From the NCBI GenBank assembly GCA_017592775.1, contig JAGFNJ010000017.1, positions 21,747 through 85,746 on the forward strand: DNA of 64,000 bases, read 5' to 3'. This document shows, piece by piece, positions 9,374 through 19,409 of the stretch. Positions within the stretch are counted from its first letter, which is position 1, and the number at the start of each line of letters is the position of its first letter. Position numbers and translations under genes: made by a program. The notes below the pieces were generated by a model. That model did not search any database, was not told where the DNA came from, and saw nothing but the letters and a program-made list of their open reading frames with translations. The stretch is from Candidatus Accumulibacter conexus (GTDB taxonomy: Bacteria; Pseudomonadota; Gammaproteobacteria; Burkholderiales; Rhodocyclaceae).

Positions 9374-10213
9374 TCAGAGGCGACCGAGCACGACTTCGGC
9401 GACGAAACGGCTGCCGATGTAGGCCAGCAGCAGAACCATGAAACCGGCCAGGGTCCAGCGCAACGCGATGCGCCCGCGCCAGCCGTAGACGCGACGACCG
9501 ACCAGCAGCGCGGCGAAGATTCCCCACGAGGCGAAGGCAAAGAGCGTCTTGTGGTCGAGCACCGCCGCCTTGCCGAAGATCTCCTCCGAGAACCAGACGC
9601 CGCTGACCAGGGCGACGGTCAGCAGGCAGAAGGCGACCGTGATCATGCGAAACAGCAGCGCCTCCATGGTCAGGATCGGCGGCAGGCTGCTGAGGCTGCG
9701 GGTCATCGAGCGCTGGTGCAGCTTGCGTTCGGCAAAGCCCATGAAGACGGCGTGCAGCGCCGACAGGGTGAACAGGCTGTAGGCCAGCATCGCCGCCAGG
9801 AAATGGACCATGAAGCCCCAACCGCCGGCATGGCCGATGACGCGCAACTGCGGGAAGATGGCCGGCGCCGCCGCTCCGGCTGCGGCCAGCGGCAGGACCA
9901 TCGGCTGCAGGCCGTCCATGCGCGAGCGGAAGCTCTCCAGCCAGTAGATCAGTACCGCCAGCCAGAGCATCAGCGACAGCGCGTAGCTGAACGAGAAGCG
10001 CATGCCGCCGCCAGCGAAGACACCCTGGTACAGTCCGAAGCCCTGGATCAGCAGCGCGACGACGATCGCCGCCCGTTCCCACGGCTGCATCGGCAGCGTC
10101 ACCAGCGAGCGCTCCTTCTCGCGCCAGCGTGTGTGCCAGAAGTGAAACCCGAGGGCCGCGTAGAGCAGTGACGAAACGACGTGCGGCAGCAGGTGCAGTA
10201 GAATGTCGGGCAT
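9374..10213 (-). CDS. ypjD: YpjD/CcsA-like inner-membrane protein
   Basis: The 279-residue protein has eight hydrophobic segments and belongs to the CcmC/CcsA (cytochrome c assembly) family. HAGGWGFMVHFLAAMLAY and the SGVWFSEEIFGKAAVLDHKT segment correspond to the conserved WWD-proximal regions and histidines of that family, although the tryptophan-rich motif is reduced, as in YpjD. It lies divergent from ffh with only 30 bp between starts, an arrangement common in proteobacteria. YpjD is not a proven heme lyase; a membrane-maturation role is inferred. Confidence 0.88.
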   Translation of the reverse strand: MPDILLHLLPHVVSSLLYAALGFHFWHTRWREKERSLVTLPMQPWERAAIVVALLIQGFGLYQGVFAGGGMRFSFSYALSLMLWLAVLIYWLESFRSRMDGLQPMVLPLAAAGAAAPAIFPQLRVIGHAGGWGFMVHFLAAMLAYSLFTLSALHAVFMGFAERKLHQRSMTRSLSSLPPILTMEALLFRMITVAFCLLTVALVSGVWFSEEIFGKAAVLDHKTLFAFASWGIFAALLVGRRVYGWRGRIALRWTLAGFMVLLLAYIGSRFVAEVVLGRL

Positions 10214-10243
10214 TTTTCGAGTTTACACCAAGCCGGAATCCAG

Positions 10244-11599
10244 ATGCTCGACAACCTGACCCAACGCCTTTCCCGCGTCATGAAGACGCTGCGCGGTGAA
10301 GCACGCCTGACCGAGTCCAACATCGCCGATGCCTTGCGCGAGGTCCGCCTCGCGCTGCTCGAAGCCGACGTCGCCCTGCCCGCAGTCAAGCACCTGATCG
10401 CCGCGGTGAAGGAGAAGGCCGTCGGCGAGGAAGTCATCGGCTCGCTGAGCCCGGGGCAGGCGCTGGTCGGCGTCGTGCACCGCGAGTTGACGCAACTGAT
10501 GGGCGAGGCGCACACGGGCCTCAACCTGGCGACGCAGCCGCCGGCGATCGTCCTCATGGCCGGCCTGCAGGGATCGGGCAAGACGACCACCGTCGGCAAG
10601 CTGGCAAAACTGCTGCGCGAGACGCAGAAGAAGAGGGTTCTGGTCGTCTCCTGCGACGTCTATCGACCAGCCGCCATCGAGCAGTTGGAGACCGTCGCCG
10701 CACAGGCCGGCGTCGATTCCTTTCCGTCGACCACCAGCGAGAAGCCGGTCGACATCGCGCGCAACGCGGTCGACTGGGCCAGACGCCACTACTACGACGT
10801 GCTGCTGGTCGACACCGCCGGCCGCCTGTCGATCGACGAGGCGATGATGAAGGAGATCGCCGAGCTGCATGCGGTGATCCGGCCGATCGAGACGCTCTTC
10901 GTCGTCGACGCGATGCAGGGCCAGGACGCGATCAACACCGCCCGCGCCTTCAACGAAGCCCTGCCGCTGACCGGCGTCATCCTGACCAAGCTCGACGGTG
11001 ATGCGCGCGGCGGTGCCGCGCTGTCGGTCCGCCATGTCACCGGGCGGCCGATCAAGTACGCCGGCGTCGGCGAGAAGCTGACCGGCATCGAGGCCTTCCA
11101 TCCCGAACGGATGGCCTCGCGCATCCTCGGCATGGGCGACGTGCTGTCGCTGATCGAGGAAGCCAAGAAGGGAATCGACGAAGACAAGGCGATCGAGTTC
11201 GCGCGCAAGCTGAAGTCGGGCAAGACCTTTGATCTCAACGACTTCAAGGACCAGATCAGCCAGATGCGCAAGATGGGCGGGCTGTCGTCGATGCTCGAGA
11301 AACTGCCGGCGCAGTTCTCGCAGGCAGCCGGTCAGTTGCCTGCCGGTGGTGAGGAGAAGGCGGTGGCACGCGTCGAGGGAATCATCAACTCGATGACGCC
11401 CGCCGAGCGCAGCCACCCCGAACTGCTCAAGGCCGCCCGCAAGCGGCGCGTGGCGCTGGGTGCCGGCGTGCAGGTGCAGGAGGTCAACCGCCTGCTGAAG
11501 CAGTTCGAGCAGACGCAGAAGATGATGAAGCAGTTCTCGCGCGGCGGCATGGCACAACTCATGCGCGGCCTCAAGAGCATGTTGCCGGGGATGCGCTGA
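10244..11599 (+). CDS. ffh: signal recognition particle protein Ffh
   Basis: The 451-residue protein carries the N domain (1–90), the G domain with P-loop GLQGSGKTTTVGKLAKLL, DVYRPAAIEQL, DTAGRLSID and TKLDGDARGG, and the methionine-rich M domain (about 310–451) that binds 4.5S RNA and signal sequences. The M domain includes DQISQMRKMGG and the tail MAQLMRGLKSMLPGM. It targets nascent inner-membrane proteins to FtsY. Length and order match standard Ffh. The gene is divergent from ypjD, so promoters for both lie in about 30 bp plus coding overlap. Confidence 0.98.
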   Translation: MLDNLTQRLSRVMKTLRGEARLTESNIADALREVRLALLEADVALPAVKHLIAAVKEKAVGEEVIGSLSPGQALVGVVHRELTQLMGEAHTGLNLATQPPAIVLMAGLQGSGKTTTVGKLAKLLRETQKKRVLVVSCDVYRPAAIEQLETVAAQAGVDSFPSTTSEKPVDIARNAVDWARRHYYDVLLVDTAGRLSIDEAMMKEIAELHAVIRPIETLFVVDAMQGQDAINTARAFNEALPLTGVILTKLDGDARGGAALSVRHVTGRPIKYAGVGEKLTGIEAFHPERMASRILGMGDVLSLIEEAKKGIDEDKAIEFARKLKSGKTFDLNDFKDQISQMRKMGGLSSMLEKLPAQFSQAAGQLPAGGEEKAVARVEGIINSMTPAERSHPELLKAARKRRVALGAGVQVQEVNRLLKQFEQTQKMMKQFSRGGMAQLMRGLKSMLPGMR

Positions 11600-11626
11600 C
11601 GGCGCAGGAAGCGGCAGGATGCGGTG

Positions 11627-12229
11627 TCAGCGCATGGCCAGGTTGCGCTTGCTGTAGGACCAGTGGTTCTGCCAGGCGGCGCGTACCATGTTCGGGTACT
11701 GCGGCTGGCCAAGGCTGCCGTTGTAGCGGCCGAGCGCCCGGTAGAGGTCGCCCCGTTCGATGTCGAGATAGTGGCGCAGGATGGTGCAGCCGTAACGCAG
11801 GTTGGTGCGCAGGTGGAAGAGATTGTCCTCGCTGCCGCCGACGAGCCGGACCCAGAACGGCATCACCTGCATGAAACCGCGCGCGCCGGCCGTCGACACG
11901 GCATACTTCTTGAAGCCGCTCTCGACCTGGATCAGACCGAGCACCAGTTGCGGATCGAGCCCGGCGCGCGTCGCCTCGTAATGCACGGCGCGCAGGAAGT
12001 CCAGGCGTGCATCGCGGTCCGGAATGCGTTTCTCGAGACGCTGCGACATCTCGCTCAGCCAGCCGATGGCCTCCGTCGAATCCGTGAACGAACTGCGTGG
12101 CGGGGCGCGATCGGACACCGTGCGCGAGAGTGCGGCCCGCACGCTCGCAGAAAGCGGCTCATACTTCTGCGCTCCGGCCTGCACCGCGAGCGGCAGCAGC
12201 AGGGCAGCGAGAGCGATCAGGGAGCGCAC
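11627..12229 (-). CDS. lytic transglycosylase (SLT domain)
   Basis: The 200-residue protein has a Sec signal peptide ([20 protein letters not shown]) and an SLT catalytic domain from about residue 75. The catalytic glutamate lies in [15 protein letters not shown], followed by [12 protein letters not shown] and a late [14 protein letters not shown] segment. It cleaves the peptidoglycan glycan strand in the periplasm, giving 1,6-anhydromuramyl ends. The start overlaps the end of proS by 13 nt, so the two genes are translationally linked. It lacks LysM or other binding domains. Confidence 0.9.
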   Translation of the reverse strand: MRSLIALAALLLPLAVQAGAQKYEPLSASVRAALSRTVSDRAPPRSSFTDSTEAIGWLSEMSQRLEKRIPDRDARLDFLRAVHYEATRAGLDPQLVLGLIQVESGFKKYAVSTAGARGFMQVMPFWVRLVGGSEDNLFHLRTNLRYGCTILRHYLDIERGDLYRALGRYNGSLGQPQYPNMVRAAWQNHWSYSKRNLAMR

Positions 12230-13941
12230 AGGCGGTCCTTCAGGAAGCGGCCGATCTCGGCCATGGCGACCATCTGCGGCTCGGCGTCGACGCGTCCCTT
12301 GTACTCGAAGCGGCCTTCGGCAAGACCGCGCTCGCCGACCACCACCCGGTGCGGCACGCCGATCAGCTCCATTTCGGCGAACATCACACCCGGTCTTTCG
12401 TTGCGGTCATCGAGCAGGACGTCGACGCCGGCGTCGACCAGTTCGGCGTAGAGCGCATCGGCAGCCGCCTTGACGGCAGCGCTCTTGCCATATCCCATCG
12501 GCACGATGCACACCGTGAAGGGCGCGATCGCCGCCGGGAAGACGATGCCGCGGTCGTCGTGACCCTGTTCGATCGCGGCGCCGACTATGCGGGTGACGCC
12601 GATGCCATAGCAGCCCATTTCCATGATGCGGCTCTGCCCCCCTTCGTCGAGGAAGCTGCATTTCAGCGCCTCGGCGTACTTCGTTCGCAACTGGAAGATG
12701 TGGCCGACCTCGATGCCGCGACAGAGTTCCAGCTGGCCCCGACCATCGGGCGACGGATCGCCGGCGACGACGTTGCGCAGATCACCGACCAGCGTCGGCT
12801 CCGGCAGATCGCGCGCGAAATTGACTCCGGTGAGGTGAAACCCTGCCTCGTTGGCACCACAGACGAAGTCGCTCATCACTGCCACGCTGCGGTCGGCATG
12901 GACCGCAATGCCGCTACTGCCGACCGGACCGATGTAGCCAGGCTGGCAGCCGAGCGCAGCGGCGATCTCGTCGTCGCGCGCGAAGCGGAATTCACCCAGG
13001 AGCTTCTGTGCCTTCAGCTCGTTCAGGCTGTGGTCACCGCGCAGCAGGATCAGTGCGAAACCGCCGGCGCCGCCCTCCCCGCCGGCCAGCACGATCGCGA
13101 TCGCCTTCACCGTCGCGCTCAGCGCAACCCCCAGCAGCTCGGCCACGTCTTCGCAGCGGGTGCGACCGGGCGTCGCCACCTTCTGCATGCTGGCGCCGGC
13201 GGGCGGGCGACCGCCCGCCGGCGCCAGCGCCTCCGCCAGTTCGACGTTGGCTGCGTAATCGGATGCCGGACAATAGGCCAGCGCGTCCTCGCCCGAGTCG
13301 GCAAGAACGTGGAACTCGTGCGAACCGGTGCCGCCAATCGAGCCGGTGTCGGCCGCCACTGCCCGGAACTTCAGGCCCAGACGATCGAAGATGCGCGTGT
13401 AGGTCGCGAACATGTTGCGATACTCACGCTGCAGGTCGTCGAAGCTGGCGTGAAAGGAGTAGCCGTCCTTCATCAGGAATTCCCGCCCGCGCATGACGCC
13501 GAAGCGGGGCCGGATCTCGTCGCGGAACTTGACCTGGATCTGGTAGAAGTGGAGGGGCAACTGGCGGTAGCTCCTCACCTCGCGACGAACGACATCGGTG
13601 ATGACCTCCTCGTGCGTCGGGCCGATGACGAAATCCCGCTGGTGGCGATCCTTGCAGCGCAGAAGCTCGGGACCGTACTTCTCCCAGCGCCCGGATTCCT
13701 GCCACAGCTCGCCCGGCTGCACCGCCGGCATCGACAGCTCGATGGCGCCGGCGCGATTCATCTCGTCGCGAACGATCGCCTCGACCTTGCGCACGACGCG
13801 CAAGCCGACCGGCATCCAGGTGTAGATGCCACCCGCCAGCCGCTTGATCATGCCGGCGCGCAGCATCAGCTTGTGGCTGACCACCTCGGCGTCAGCGGGC
13901 GCCTCCTTGAGCGTTGACAGAAAGAACCGGGAAGTGCGCAT
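12217..13941 (-). CDS. proS: prolyl-tRNA synthetase
   Basis: The 574-residue enzyme begins [20 protein letters not shown] and has the bacterial-type ProS order. Class II motif 1 is around [21 protein letters not shown]. Motif 2 falls in [23 protein letters not shown]. An editing insertion follows (about 225–410, with [17 protein letters not shown]). Motif 3 is at [13 protein letters not shown]. The anticodon-binding domain is at the end. It charges tRNA-Pro and clears mischarged alanine. The length is standard. It is followed by an overlapping lytic transglycosylase gene. Confidence 0.98.
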   Translation of the reverse strand: MRTSRFFLSTLKEAPADAEVVSHKLMLRAGMIKRLAGGIYTWMPVGLRVVRKVEAIVRDEMNRAGAIELSMPAVQPGELWQESGRWEKYGPELLRCKDRHQRDFVIGPTHEEVITDVVRREVRSYRQLPLHFYQIQVKFRDEIRPRFGVMRGREFLMKDGYSFHASFDDLQREYRNMFATYTRIFDRLGLKFRAVAADTGSIGGTGSHEFHVLADSGEDALAYCPASDYAANVELAEALAPAGGRPPAGASMQKVATPGRTRCEDVAELLGVALSATVKAIAIVLAGGEGGAGGFALILLRGDHSLNELKAQKLLGEFRFARDDEIAAALGCQPGYIGPVGSSGIAVHADRSVAVMSDFVCGANEAGFHLTGVNFARDLPEPTLVGDLRNVVAGDPSPDGRGQLELCRGIEVGHIFQLRTKYAEALKCSFLDEGGQSRIMEMGCYGIGVTRIVGAAIEQGHDDRGIVFPAAIAPFTVCIVPMGYGKSAAVKAAADALYAELVDAGVDVLLDDRNERPGVMFAEMELIGVPHRVVVGERGLAEGRFEYKGRVDAEPQMVAMAEIGRFLKDRLCAP

Positions 13942-14187
13942 CGGGATCGACAGTGGATGAAAAGCGCGATTCTACTGGACAGACGCTCGAATGGGTGACC
14001 CCGCAAGCCGGAACCGCACGCCGCGGCACGCGGCAACCGGGATGTCCCGCACAGCGATGGCCGCGAGGCTGCCCACGCCTGGCCGTGGCGTGCGTTTCCC
14101 CCGGCTGCCTTCTTCTGTCGCGACGCTTTGCAAGACCCCGCAAATGTGGAAGAATGCACTCAACGATTTGATTTGCAGGTGTCGGAA

Positions 14188-14733
14188 ATGCTTGACCGTG
14201 AAGGCTACCGCCCGAACGTCGGCATCATTCTTTGCAACGCCAGAAACGAGGTCTTCTGGGGCAAGCGGATACGAGAACATTCATGGCAGTTCCCGCAGGG
14301 CGGCATCAAGCGGGGTGAGACGCCCGAGCAGGCAATGTACCGGGAACTGCATGAAGAGATCGGCCTGTTGCCTGAGCACGTACTTGTTCTGGGACGGACC
14401 AAGGACTGGTTGCGCTACGACGTGCCCACCCACTGGGTCAGAAGGGAGTGGCGTGGCAGCTATCGTGGCCAGAAGCAGATCTGGTTCCTGCTGCGCCTGG
14501 TCGGTCGCGACTGCGACGTGTCGCTGCGTGCCTGCGATCATCCCGAGTTCGACGCCTGGCGCTGGAACAGCTACTGGGTTTCGCTCGACGCGGTGATCGA
14601 GTTCAAGCGCCGGGTGTACGAGCAGGCGCTGAACGAACTGGCCCGTTTCCTCAACGCCGATGGACGCCGCGCCCAGCGTGCAGCCGCGTCGTTCCGCTCG
14701 CCGCCGCCCGCTGGCCTGCCCGGCAAGGAATGA
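14188..14733 (+). CDS. rppH: RNA pyrophosphohydrolase
   Basis: Using the ATG at 14188 the product is 181 residues starting [20 protein letters not shown], the classic RppH N-terminus. The Nudix box [24 protein letters not shown] is intact (split here only by length: G-x5-E-x7-REUxEE). RppH removes pyrophosphate from mRNA 5' triphosphate ends and triggers decay. An in-frame start 20 codons earlier lacks the family sequence. The tail after residue 155 is basic and variable. The next gene overlaps the stop (ATGA). Confidence 0.95.
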   Translation: MLDREGYRPNVGIILCNARNEVFWGKRIREHSWQFPQGGIKRGETPEQAMYRELHEEIGLLPEHVLVLGRTKDWLRYDVPTHWVRREWRGSYRGQKQIWFLLRLVGRDCDVSLRACDHPEFDAWRWNSYWVSLDAVIEFKRRVYEQALNELARFLNADGRRAQRAAASFRSPPPAGLPGKE

Positions 14734-15314
14734 CGGTGCCCGCATCCGTTCTCGCGCGCAGTGCCCACAGTGCGGTTGCCGGGCGGCTCCCCTTCGCCTG
14801 CCGCACGCACTGGCTGCTCGCTGTGCTCCTGGCCTTGCCACTGTCTGGCGGGGCGGAAAGCTACGACCCCGATGGTGAGCAAAGGCCTGCCCCGGAGCCG
14901 GAAGTCGAGTTGCCGGCCTTTCCCCGGACGGAGAACCTGCTTCCGTTCACCGTCAGCGCGACGACCAACAACCAGTTCCTGATCGACAGCAGTTCGCTCA
15001 GCGTCGGCAGCGATGGCGTCACCCGCTACACGCTGGTGATCGTCAGCCCCTCCGGGGCGCGCAACGTCAGCTACGAAGGGATGAAATGCACGACTGGCGA
15101 ACGTCGGCTCTACGCGCTCGGCCGCACCGACGAGACTTGGGCCCGGGCACGCAACGACCGCTGGACACGGATCACGAACAGCACGCTCAACCGGCATCAC
15201 GCGGCTCTCTTCTCCGAGTATTTCTGTCCGATCACGGTCGTACAGCAGACCCCCGAACAAATGATCGACACCTTGCGGCGCGGCGGCCACAGCGCGCTGC
15301 GCATCAGACCATAG
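14730..15314 (+). CDS. CNP1-like family secreted protein
   Basis: The 194-residue protein has a hydrophobic export signal (about 28–45, [18 protein letters not shown]), a short acidic-proline segment and a conserved core. The core includes [37 protein letters not shown] and [18 protein letters not shown]. This pattern matches the betaproteobacterial CNP1-like family of unknown function. The ATG overlaps the rppH stop, so it is coupled to rppH, a neighbourhood I recall in other betaproteobacteria. Two cysteines may form a disulfide. Function is unknown. Confidence 0.82.
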   Translation: MTVPASVLARSAHSAVAGRLPFACRTHWLLAVLLALPLSGGAESYDPDGEQRPAPEPEVELPAFPRTENLLPFTVSATTNNQFLIDSSSLSVGSDGVTRYTLVIVSPSGARNVSYEGMKCTTGERRLYALGRTDETWARARNDRWTRITNSTLNRHHAALFSEYFCPITVVQQTPEQMIDTLRRGGHSALRIRP

Positions 15315-15471
15315 TTGGCCGCGGGCAGCGCCGCGAGCGTGGCCGGCGAAACGGAAGGCGGAACATGCAGCCCGTAGCTCGTCCCACCCTTTCCTCTGCC
15401 GGCAGCCGGCGAGGCATCCTTCGTCAGCCGGCGGCGCGACCCACGGCGGCAACGGCACGTCCGGGGCAGGA

Positions 15472-16095
15472 ATGATCAGCGATCGTTTCATCATCGAATT
15501 CGACAGGGCCTTGCGCACGCTGTGCGCACCGGCTTCGACCGTGCGCGAAGTTCCCGGCAGCAGCGAGGCGGAATCTCCCATGTCGGCAGCCGAGAAGACC
15601 CATGCGGCAGCCCTGATGCGCGTCAACCACGTCGGCGAGATCTGTGCGCAGGCGCTGTATCAGGGTCAGGCGCTGACGTCGCGCCAGGCTGACGTTCGTC
15701 AGGCGCTCGCGCTGGCAGCGCGCGAAGAAACCGAACATCTGGCGTGGACCGAACGTCGCCTGGCTGAACTGGGTAGCCGCACCAGCCTGCTCAATCCGGT
15801 CTGGTACCTCGGCGCACTGGTGATCGGCGTCGTCGCCGGCAAGCTGGGAGACGACTGGAGCCTCGGCTTCCTGGCCGAGACCGAGCGCCAGGTCGAGGCG
15901 CACCTGGACGGTCACCTCAGCGAACTGCCCGACCAGGACGCGCGGTCGCGGGCGATCGTCGCACAGATGCGGCGCGACGAGATCGCGCACGCCGAGACGG
16001 CAGTGCGGCTTGGCGCGCGCGAACTCCCGGCGGCGGCAGTCAAGGCGATGCAGTTGGCGGCGCGGACGATGACGCGAACCGCCTACTACATCTAG
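15472..16095 (+). CDS. coq7: Coq7-type demethoxyubiquinone hydroxylase
   Basis: The 207-residue protein is a di-iron ferritin-like hydroxylase. Iron ligands are visible in the repeated E…ExxH pattern: [32 protein letters not shown], and [13 protein letters not shown] near the end. It performs the penultimate hydroxylation of ubiquinone in betaproteobacteria that lack UbiF. The start [17 protein letters not shown] is the family's usual one. It is convergent with the OsmC gene, sharing the palindromic CTAG at 16092–16095 as both stop codons. Confidence 0.95.
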   Translation: MISDRFIIEFDRALRTLCAPASTVREVPGSSEAESPMSAAEKTHAAALMRVNHVGEICAQALYQGQALTSRQADVRQALALAAREETEHLAWTERRLAELGSRTSLLNPVWYLGALVIGVVAGKLGDDWSLGFLAETERQVEAHLDGHLSELPDQDARSRAIVAQMRRDEIAHAETAVRLGARELPAAAVKAMQLAARTMTRTAYYI

Positions 16096-16511
16096 GTTTC
16101 GATGATCTCGAAATCGTGGGTGATGGCAGCCGTCTTGCCAAGCATGATCGACGCCGAGCAGTACTTCTCCTTCGACAGCTCGATCGCCCGCGCTACCGCC
16201 TCCGGCTTCAACTGCTTGCCGCTGACGCGAAAGTGGAAATGGATGCTGGTGAACACCCGTGGTTCGCTCTCGGCCCGCTCCGCGCGCAAGCTGACCTCGC
16301 ACCCGGCGACGGCCTGGCGCCCCTTCTTCAAAATCAGCACGACGTCGTAGGCGGTGCAACCACCGGTGCCGGCGAGCAGCAACTCCATCGGCCGCGGTGC
16401 CAGGTTGCGCCCGCCTGCCTCGGGAGCACCGTCCATCACCAGCGCATGATTGCTGCCCGTCTCGGCCAGAAACGACATCCCGCTGCCGGTCCACTTCACC
16501 GTACACTCCAT
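16092..16511 (-). CDS. OsmC family protein (YhfA-like)
   Basis: The ATG at 16511 with AAGGAG seven bases upstream gives 139 residues, [20 protein letters not shown]. The OsmC core is shown by [20 protein letters not shown] (first cysteine) and [12 protein letters not shown] (second cysteine). The [13 protein letters not shown] form is that of the YhfA-type subgroup, not classical Ohr. It is probably a thiol-dependent peroxidase or a related binding protein in the cytoplasm. The 47-codon upstream extension to 16652 is rejected for lack of similarity and because of the good internal ribosome site. Confidence 0.88.
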   Translation of the reverse strand: MECTVKWTGSGMSFLAETGSNHALVMDGAPEAGGRNLAPRPMELLLAGTGGCTAYDVVLILKKGRQAVAGCEVSLRAERAESEPRVFTSIHFHFRVSGKQLKPEAVARAIELSKEKYCSASIMLGKTAAITHDFEIIET

Positions 16512-16770
16512 TTGCCACTCCTTGTCTTCTGAACCTGTCACCTGCGGGCCTGATTGTAGCCGCAAGTCCGGCACCACGACCCACCGGGGTATGCTGCGCC
16601 GCAACATGCCAAGCAAGAGAAGATCCCACAACCGAAACTTCAGACGTTGCACATAGTGAAAGGCCTCTCACGGTAAATGATCAAACTGATGAATATTAAA
16701 AGGCTTTTACAATTGCCATACACCACGCCGGAATCCCGAAAAAAACTATGGCGCAACGCACAAAAAATAG

Positions 16771-16799
16771 TTGACCTTTACTCTCGGCGCAGCCATAAT
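16771..16799 (+). promoter_or_regulatory. strong sigma-70 promoter of a candidate small RNA
   Basis: TTGACC at 16771–16776 and CATAAT at 16794–16799 are separated by exactly 17 bp. A-rich runs just upstream (AAAAAAC and CAAAAAATAG) resemble an UP element. The AT-rich setting stands out from the GC-rich neighbourhood. Transcription should begin near 16806. Confidence 0.75.
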
Positions 16800-16805
16800 G
16801 TGTTC

Positions 16806-16911
16806 AACGTAATCACTTGCAGCGGGGCTCTCCCTTCTACTCACCTTGTCTCCTCCACCCTCCTCCTTTGGTGTGGATTTAGCGCGACTCCCAGGAGTCG
16901 CGCTTTTTTTT
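16806..16911 (+). ncRNA. candidate trans-acting small RNA with UCCUCC hairpin loop
   Basis: Between the promoter and an intrinsic terminator lie about 105 nt with no ribosome site and no conserved open frame. Positions 16854–16877 fold into a 7-bp hairpin (UCCACCC against GGUGUGGA with one bulged U) whose loop is UCCUCCUUU, complementary to Shine-Dalgarno sequences. The flanking stretch 16829–16853 is C/U-rich and unpaired. This is the architecture of known CU-rich-loop regulators of translation in other bacteria. It ends in the terminator at 16882–16911. The alternative is an attenuated rplM leader, but rplM appears to have its own promoter downstream. Confidence 0.65.
16882..16911 (+). terminator. 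intrinsic terminator
   Basis: GCGCGACTC, a CCAG loop and GAGTCGCGC form a perfect 9-bp GC-rich stem (16882–16903) directly followed by eight Ts (16904–16911). It is a textbook Rho-independent terminator ending the candidate small RNA. Confidence 0.92.
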
Positions 16912-17016
16912 GCCCTCTTTCCATCTCCTGATCACCGCAACTTCCGGCAGCATCCGGGCTCAACTGCGGGGCCTGGTCCAAGGGGCATGCAGTCGCCTGA
17001 TGAGGCGAATGAGCAA

Positions 17017-17046
17017 TTGACACGTATCCCGGACTTGCAATAACAT
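17017..17046 (+). promoter_or_regulatory. probable rplM–rpsI promoter
   Basis: A perfect TTGACA (17017–17022) is followed after 18 bp by TAACAT (17041–17046). This places the start site near 17053, about 34 nt before the rplM start codon. It lies downstream of the small-RNA terminator, so the ribosomal operon can be transcribed independently. Confidence 0.6.
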
Positions 17047-17086
17047 GCTGGGCTTTCCGTGATCAGGCAAAAGGACGGCGTTTTTG

Positions 17087-17515
17087 ATGAAGACTTTCTC
17101 CGCCAAGCCGCATGAAGTAACGCGAGAGTGGCTCCTGGTTGATGCTACCGACAAGGTGCTCGGTCGACTGGCCACCGAGATCGCGCGCCGCCTGCGCGGC
17201 AAGCACAAGCCCGAATTCACCCCGCACGTTGATACCGGCGACTACATCGTCGTCACCAACGTCGAGAAGTTGCGCGTCACCGGCAACAAGGCCGAGGACA
17301 AGAAGTACTACCGGCACTCGGGCTACCCAGGCGGCCTCTATGAAACGAACTTCGCCAAGATGCAGCAACGGTTCCCGGAGCGTATCCTGCAACAGGCCGT
17401 GAAGGGCATGTTGCCGAAGGGCCCGCTCGGTTACGCGATGCTCAAGAAAATGAAGTGCTACGCAGGCGCAACCCACCCGCACGCTGCTCAGCAGCCAAAG
17501 GTTGTCGAACTCTAA
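17087..17515 (+). CDS. rplM: 50S ribosomal protein L13
   Basis: The 142-residue protein begins [20 protein letters not shown] and keeps the L13 hallmarks: [48 protein letters not shown] and [13 protein letters not shown]. It is an early-assembling 23S rRNA-binding protein. The ATG at 17087 has AAGGACGG 8 nt upstream; a TTG three bases earlier is less likely. It is first in the conserved rplM–rpsI operon, with 6–9 nt to rpsI. Confidence 0.98.
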   Translation: MKTFSAKPHEVTREWLLVDATDKVLGRLATEIARRLRGKHKPEFTPHVDTGDYIVVTNVEKLRVTGNKAEDKKYYRHSGYPGGLYETNFAKMQQRFPERILQQAVKGMLPKGPLGYAMLKKMKCYAGATHPHAAQQPKVVEL

Positions 17516-17521
17516 GGGCTC

Positions 17522-17917
17522 ATGATGGCAGACAATTATTTCTATGGCACCGGGCGGCGGAAGAGCGCGGTAGCGCGGGTCTTCATGAAGCGCGGAAGCG
17601 GCAAGTTCGTGGTCAACGGCAAGCCGGTGGACGATTTCTTCTCGCGCGTCACGGGCCGCATGATCGTCCGGCAGCCACTCCATCTGATCGAGCAGCCGAA
17701 CGACTTCGACATTCTGGTCAACGTCTCGGGGGGCGGCGAGTCCGGACAGGCGGGGGCCGTGCGCCATGGCATCACGCGCGCGCTGATCGCCTACGATGTC
17801 GCGCTCAAGCCCGTGCTCTCCAAGGCAGGCTTTGTCGCTCGCGACGCACGTGAAGTCGAGCGCAAGAAGGTCGGTTTCCACAAGGCACGTCGCCGCAAGC
17901 AGTTCTCGAAGCGCTGA
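17522..17917 (+). CDS. rpsI: 30S ribosomal protein S9
   Basis: The protein reads [20 protein letters not shown], then [29 protein letters not shown] and the basic tail ending RRRKQFSKR that reaches the ribosomal P site. Two adjacent ATG codons (17522 and 17525) are possible starts; AAGGG at 17514–17518 spaces better to the second. It is the second gene of the rplM operon and is followed by a stem-loop. Confidence 0.97.
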   Translation: MMADNYFYGTGRRKSAVARVFMKRGSGKFVVNGKPVDDFFSRVTGRMIVRQPLHLIEQPNDFDILVNVSGGGESGQAGAVRHGITRALIAYDVALKPVLSKAGFVARDAREVERKKVGFHKARRRKQFSKR

Positions 17918-17935
17918 GCGAGTTCAGTTACGCAA

Positions 17936-17961
17936 CGAAAGCCGCCCAAGGGCGGCTTTCG
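17936..17961 (+). terminator. stem-loop terminator after rpsI
   Basis: CGAAAGCCGCCC and GGGCGGCTTTCG form a perfect 12-bp stem with an AA loop. The T-run is part of the stem (CTTTCG) and there is no long U-tract after it. Termination is therefore likely but may be partial before argC. Confidence 0.7.
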
Positions 17962-18010
17962 TGTGTTCGGGCTTGCCAAGCCACCATTCAACGCAGTCGC
18001 GGAGGCCAGG

Positions 18011-19039
18011 ATGATCAGAGTCGGCATCGTCGGCGGCACCGGCTACACCGGTGTAGAGTTGTTGCGCCTGCTGGCGCGGCACCCGGAAGTTCAGATTGCC
18101 AGCATCACGTCGCGCGGCGACGCCGGCACCGATGTCACGCAGATGTTTCCCAACCTGCGCGGCCGATTGCGGCTTCGTTTCGAGGATCCGGCGACGGCCA
18201 ACCTGAAGAGCTGCGACGCCGTCTTCTTCGCCACCCCGAACGGGGTGGCGATGGAGCAGGCACCGCCCCTGCTCGATGCCGGAGTGCGGGTCATCGATCT
18301 CGCTGCCGACTATCGCATCAGCGATGTCGCCGACTGGAGCCGCTGGTACGGGATGCAGCATGCGAGCCCGGAGTGGGTCGGCAAGGCCGTCTACGGACTG
18401 CCGGAAATGAACCGTGCAGCCATCCGCAATGCGCGCCTGGTAGCCAACCCCGGTTGCTATCCGACCGCCGTCCAACTCGGCTTCATGCCGCTTCTCGAGC
18501 GCGGGCTGGTCGAACTCCACCATCTCGTCGCGGATGCCAAGTCCGGCGTTTCCGGCGCCGGTCGCAAGGCCGAGGTGGCAACCCTTTTTGCCGAAGCGTC
18601 AGACAACTTCAAGGCCTACGCCGTTCCCGGACACCGGCACCTGCCGGAGATCCGCCAGGGCCTGTCGGCAATGGCCGGCGAGCCGGTCGGGCTCACTTTC
18701 GTACCGCACCTGACGCCGATGATTCGCGGCATCCATGCCACGCTCTACGCCCGCATCAGGAGCGAAGCCGACTTGCAGGCGCTGTTCGCCGAGCGCTACC
18801 GCGACGAGCCTTTTGTCGACGTCCTGCCCGCGGGCTCGCACCCCGACACGCGCTCGGTGCGCGCCGCCAACACCTGCCGCATCGCCGTCCACCGGCCGCA
18901 GGGCGGTGAGGTCGTCGTCGTTCTCGCGGTGATCGACAATCTCGTCAAGGGTGCCGCCGGCCAGGCGGTCCAGAATCTGAACATCATGTTCGGCCTGCCC
19001 GAAACGGAGGGTCTGCAGCAGATCGCCGTGCTCCCGTGA
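18011..19039 (+). CDS. argC: N-acetyl-gamma-glutamyl-phosphate reductase
   Basis: The 342-residue enzyme starts [20 protein letters not shown] with the NADP-binding GGTGYTG turn. The catalytic cysteine is in [17 protein letters not shown], and the conserved histidine is in [30 protein letters not shown] is also conserved. ArgC reduces N-acetylglutamyl phosphate to the semialdehyde in arginine synthesis. GGAGGCCAGG precedes the ATG. The order rpsI–argC–erpA is common in betaproteobacteria. Confidence 0.97.
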   Translation: MIRVGIVGGTGYTGVELLRLLARHPEVQIASITSRGDAGTDVTQMFPNLRGRLRLRFEDPATANLKSCDAVFFATPNGVAMEQAPPLLDAGVRVIDLAADYRISDVADWSRWYGMQHASPEWVGKAVYGLPEMNRAAIRNARLVANPGCYPTAVQLGFMPLLERGLVELHHLVADAKSGVSGAGRKAEVATLFAEASDNFKAYAVPGHRHLPEIRQGLSAMAGEPVGLTFVPHLTPMIRGIHATLYARIRSEADLQALFAERYRDEPFVDVLPAGSHPDTRSVRAANTCRIAVHRPQGGEVVVVLAVIDNLVKGAAGQAVQNLNIMFGLPETEGLQQIAVLP

Positions 19040-19409
19040 ACGTGCTCGGCGTGGCGCGGCATCGCCAATTCCGCCGGTGCCGGCCCGCAGCGGCCGCTAC
19101 GCGCGCTCTGTCCCGGCAAGAACGCCGCCCGTCAAAGGTGCTATGATTCGCCGCCAGCAACGGACGGCGTGCCGCGCTGCCGCTCCCTGCGGCGGCCTCC
19201 GCAGGCCTGCTGCCGGCGGAGGCTTCGCCAGGGCACTGGAACTGGATGGCCGACATCTGGTCCGAAGCCCTGCGGACGACAACGCGCGCCCCCTGTCCGC
19301 CAGACCTTGACGGCCACGATGGCGGCGCAATTGTGCCCGGTCATGAACTCGCCGTGGCGACCGCTGTCCACTGGCGGAGAAACAGTGAACACATTTCGGA
19401 GAAATCTTG
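19040..19409 (+). other. 370-bp intergenic region between argC and erpA
   Basis: No supported gene is present. It should contain the erpA promoter and possibly an iron-sulfur regulator site, but I could not recognise a convincing IscR or Fur motif. Open frames crossing it are low-complexity, GC-driven frames. Confidence 0.4.

Noticed and set aside
9374-10082. Upstream part of a 539-codon frame continuing the LysR gene
   Set aside because: It is the wrong frame over ypjD; the LysR protein begins at 9368 with the family's own N-terminus.
13942-14187. Possible small gene between proS and rppH
   Set aside because: Frames on both strands are Arg/Pro-rich and lack ribosome sites; the interval is better read as a divergent promoter region.
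16677-16931. 84-codon frame (MIKLMNIKRLLQ…) over the candidate small RNA
   Set aside because: No ribosome site, it runs through the intrinsic terminator, and the composition changes midway; the RNA interpretation explains the signals better.
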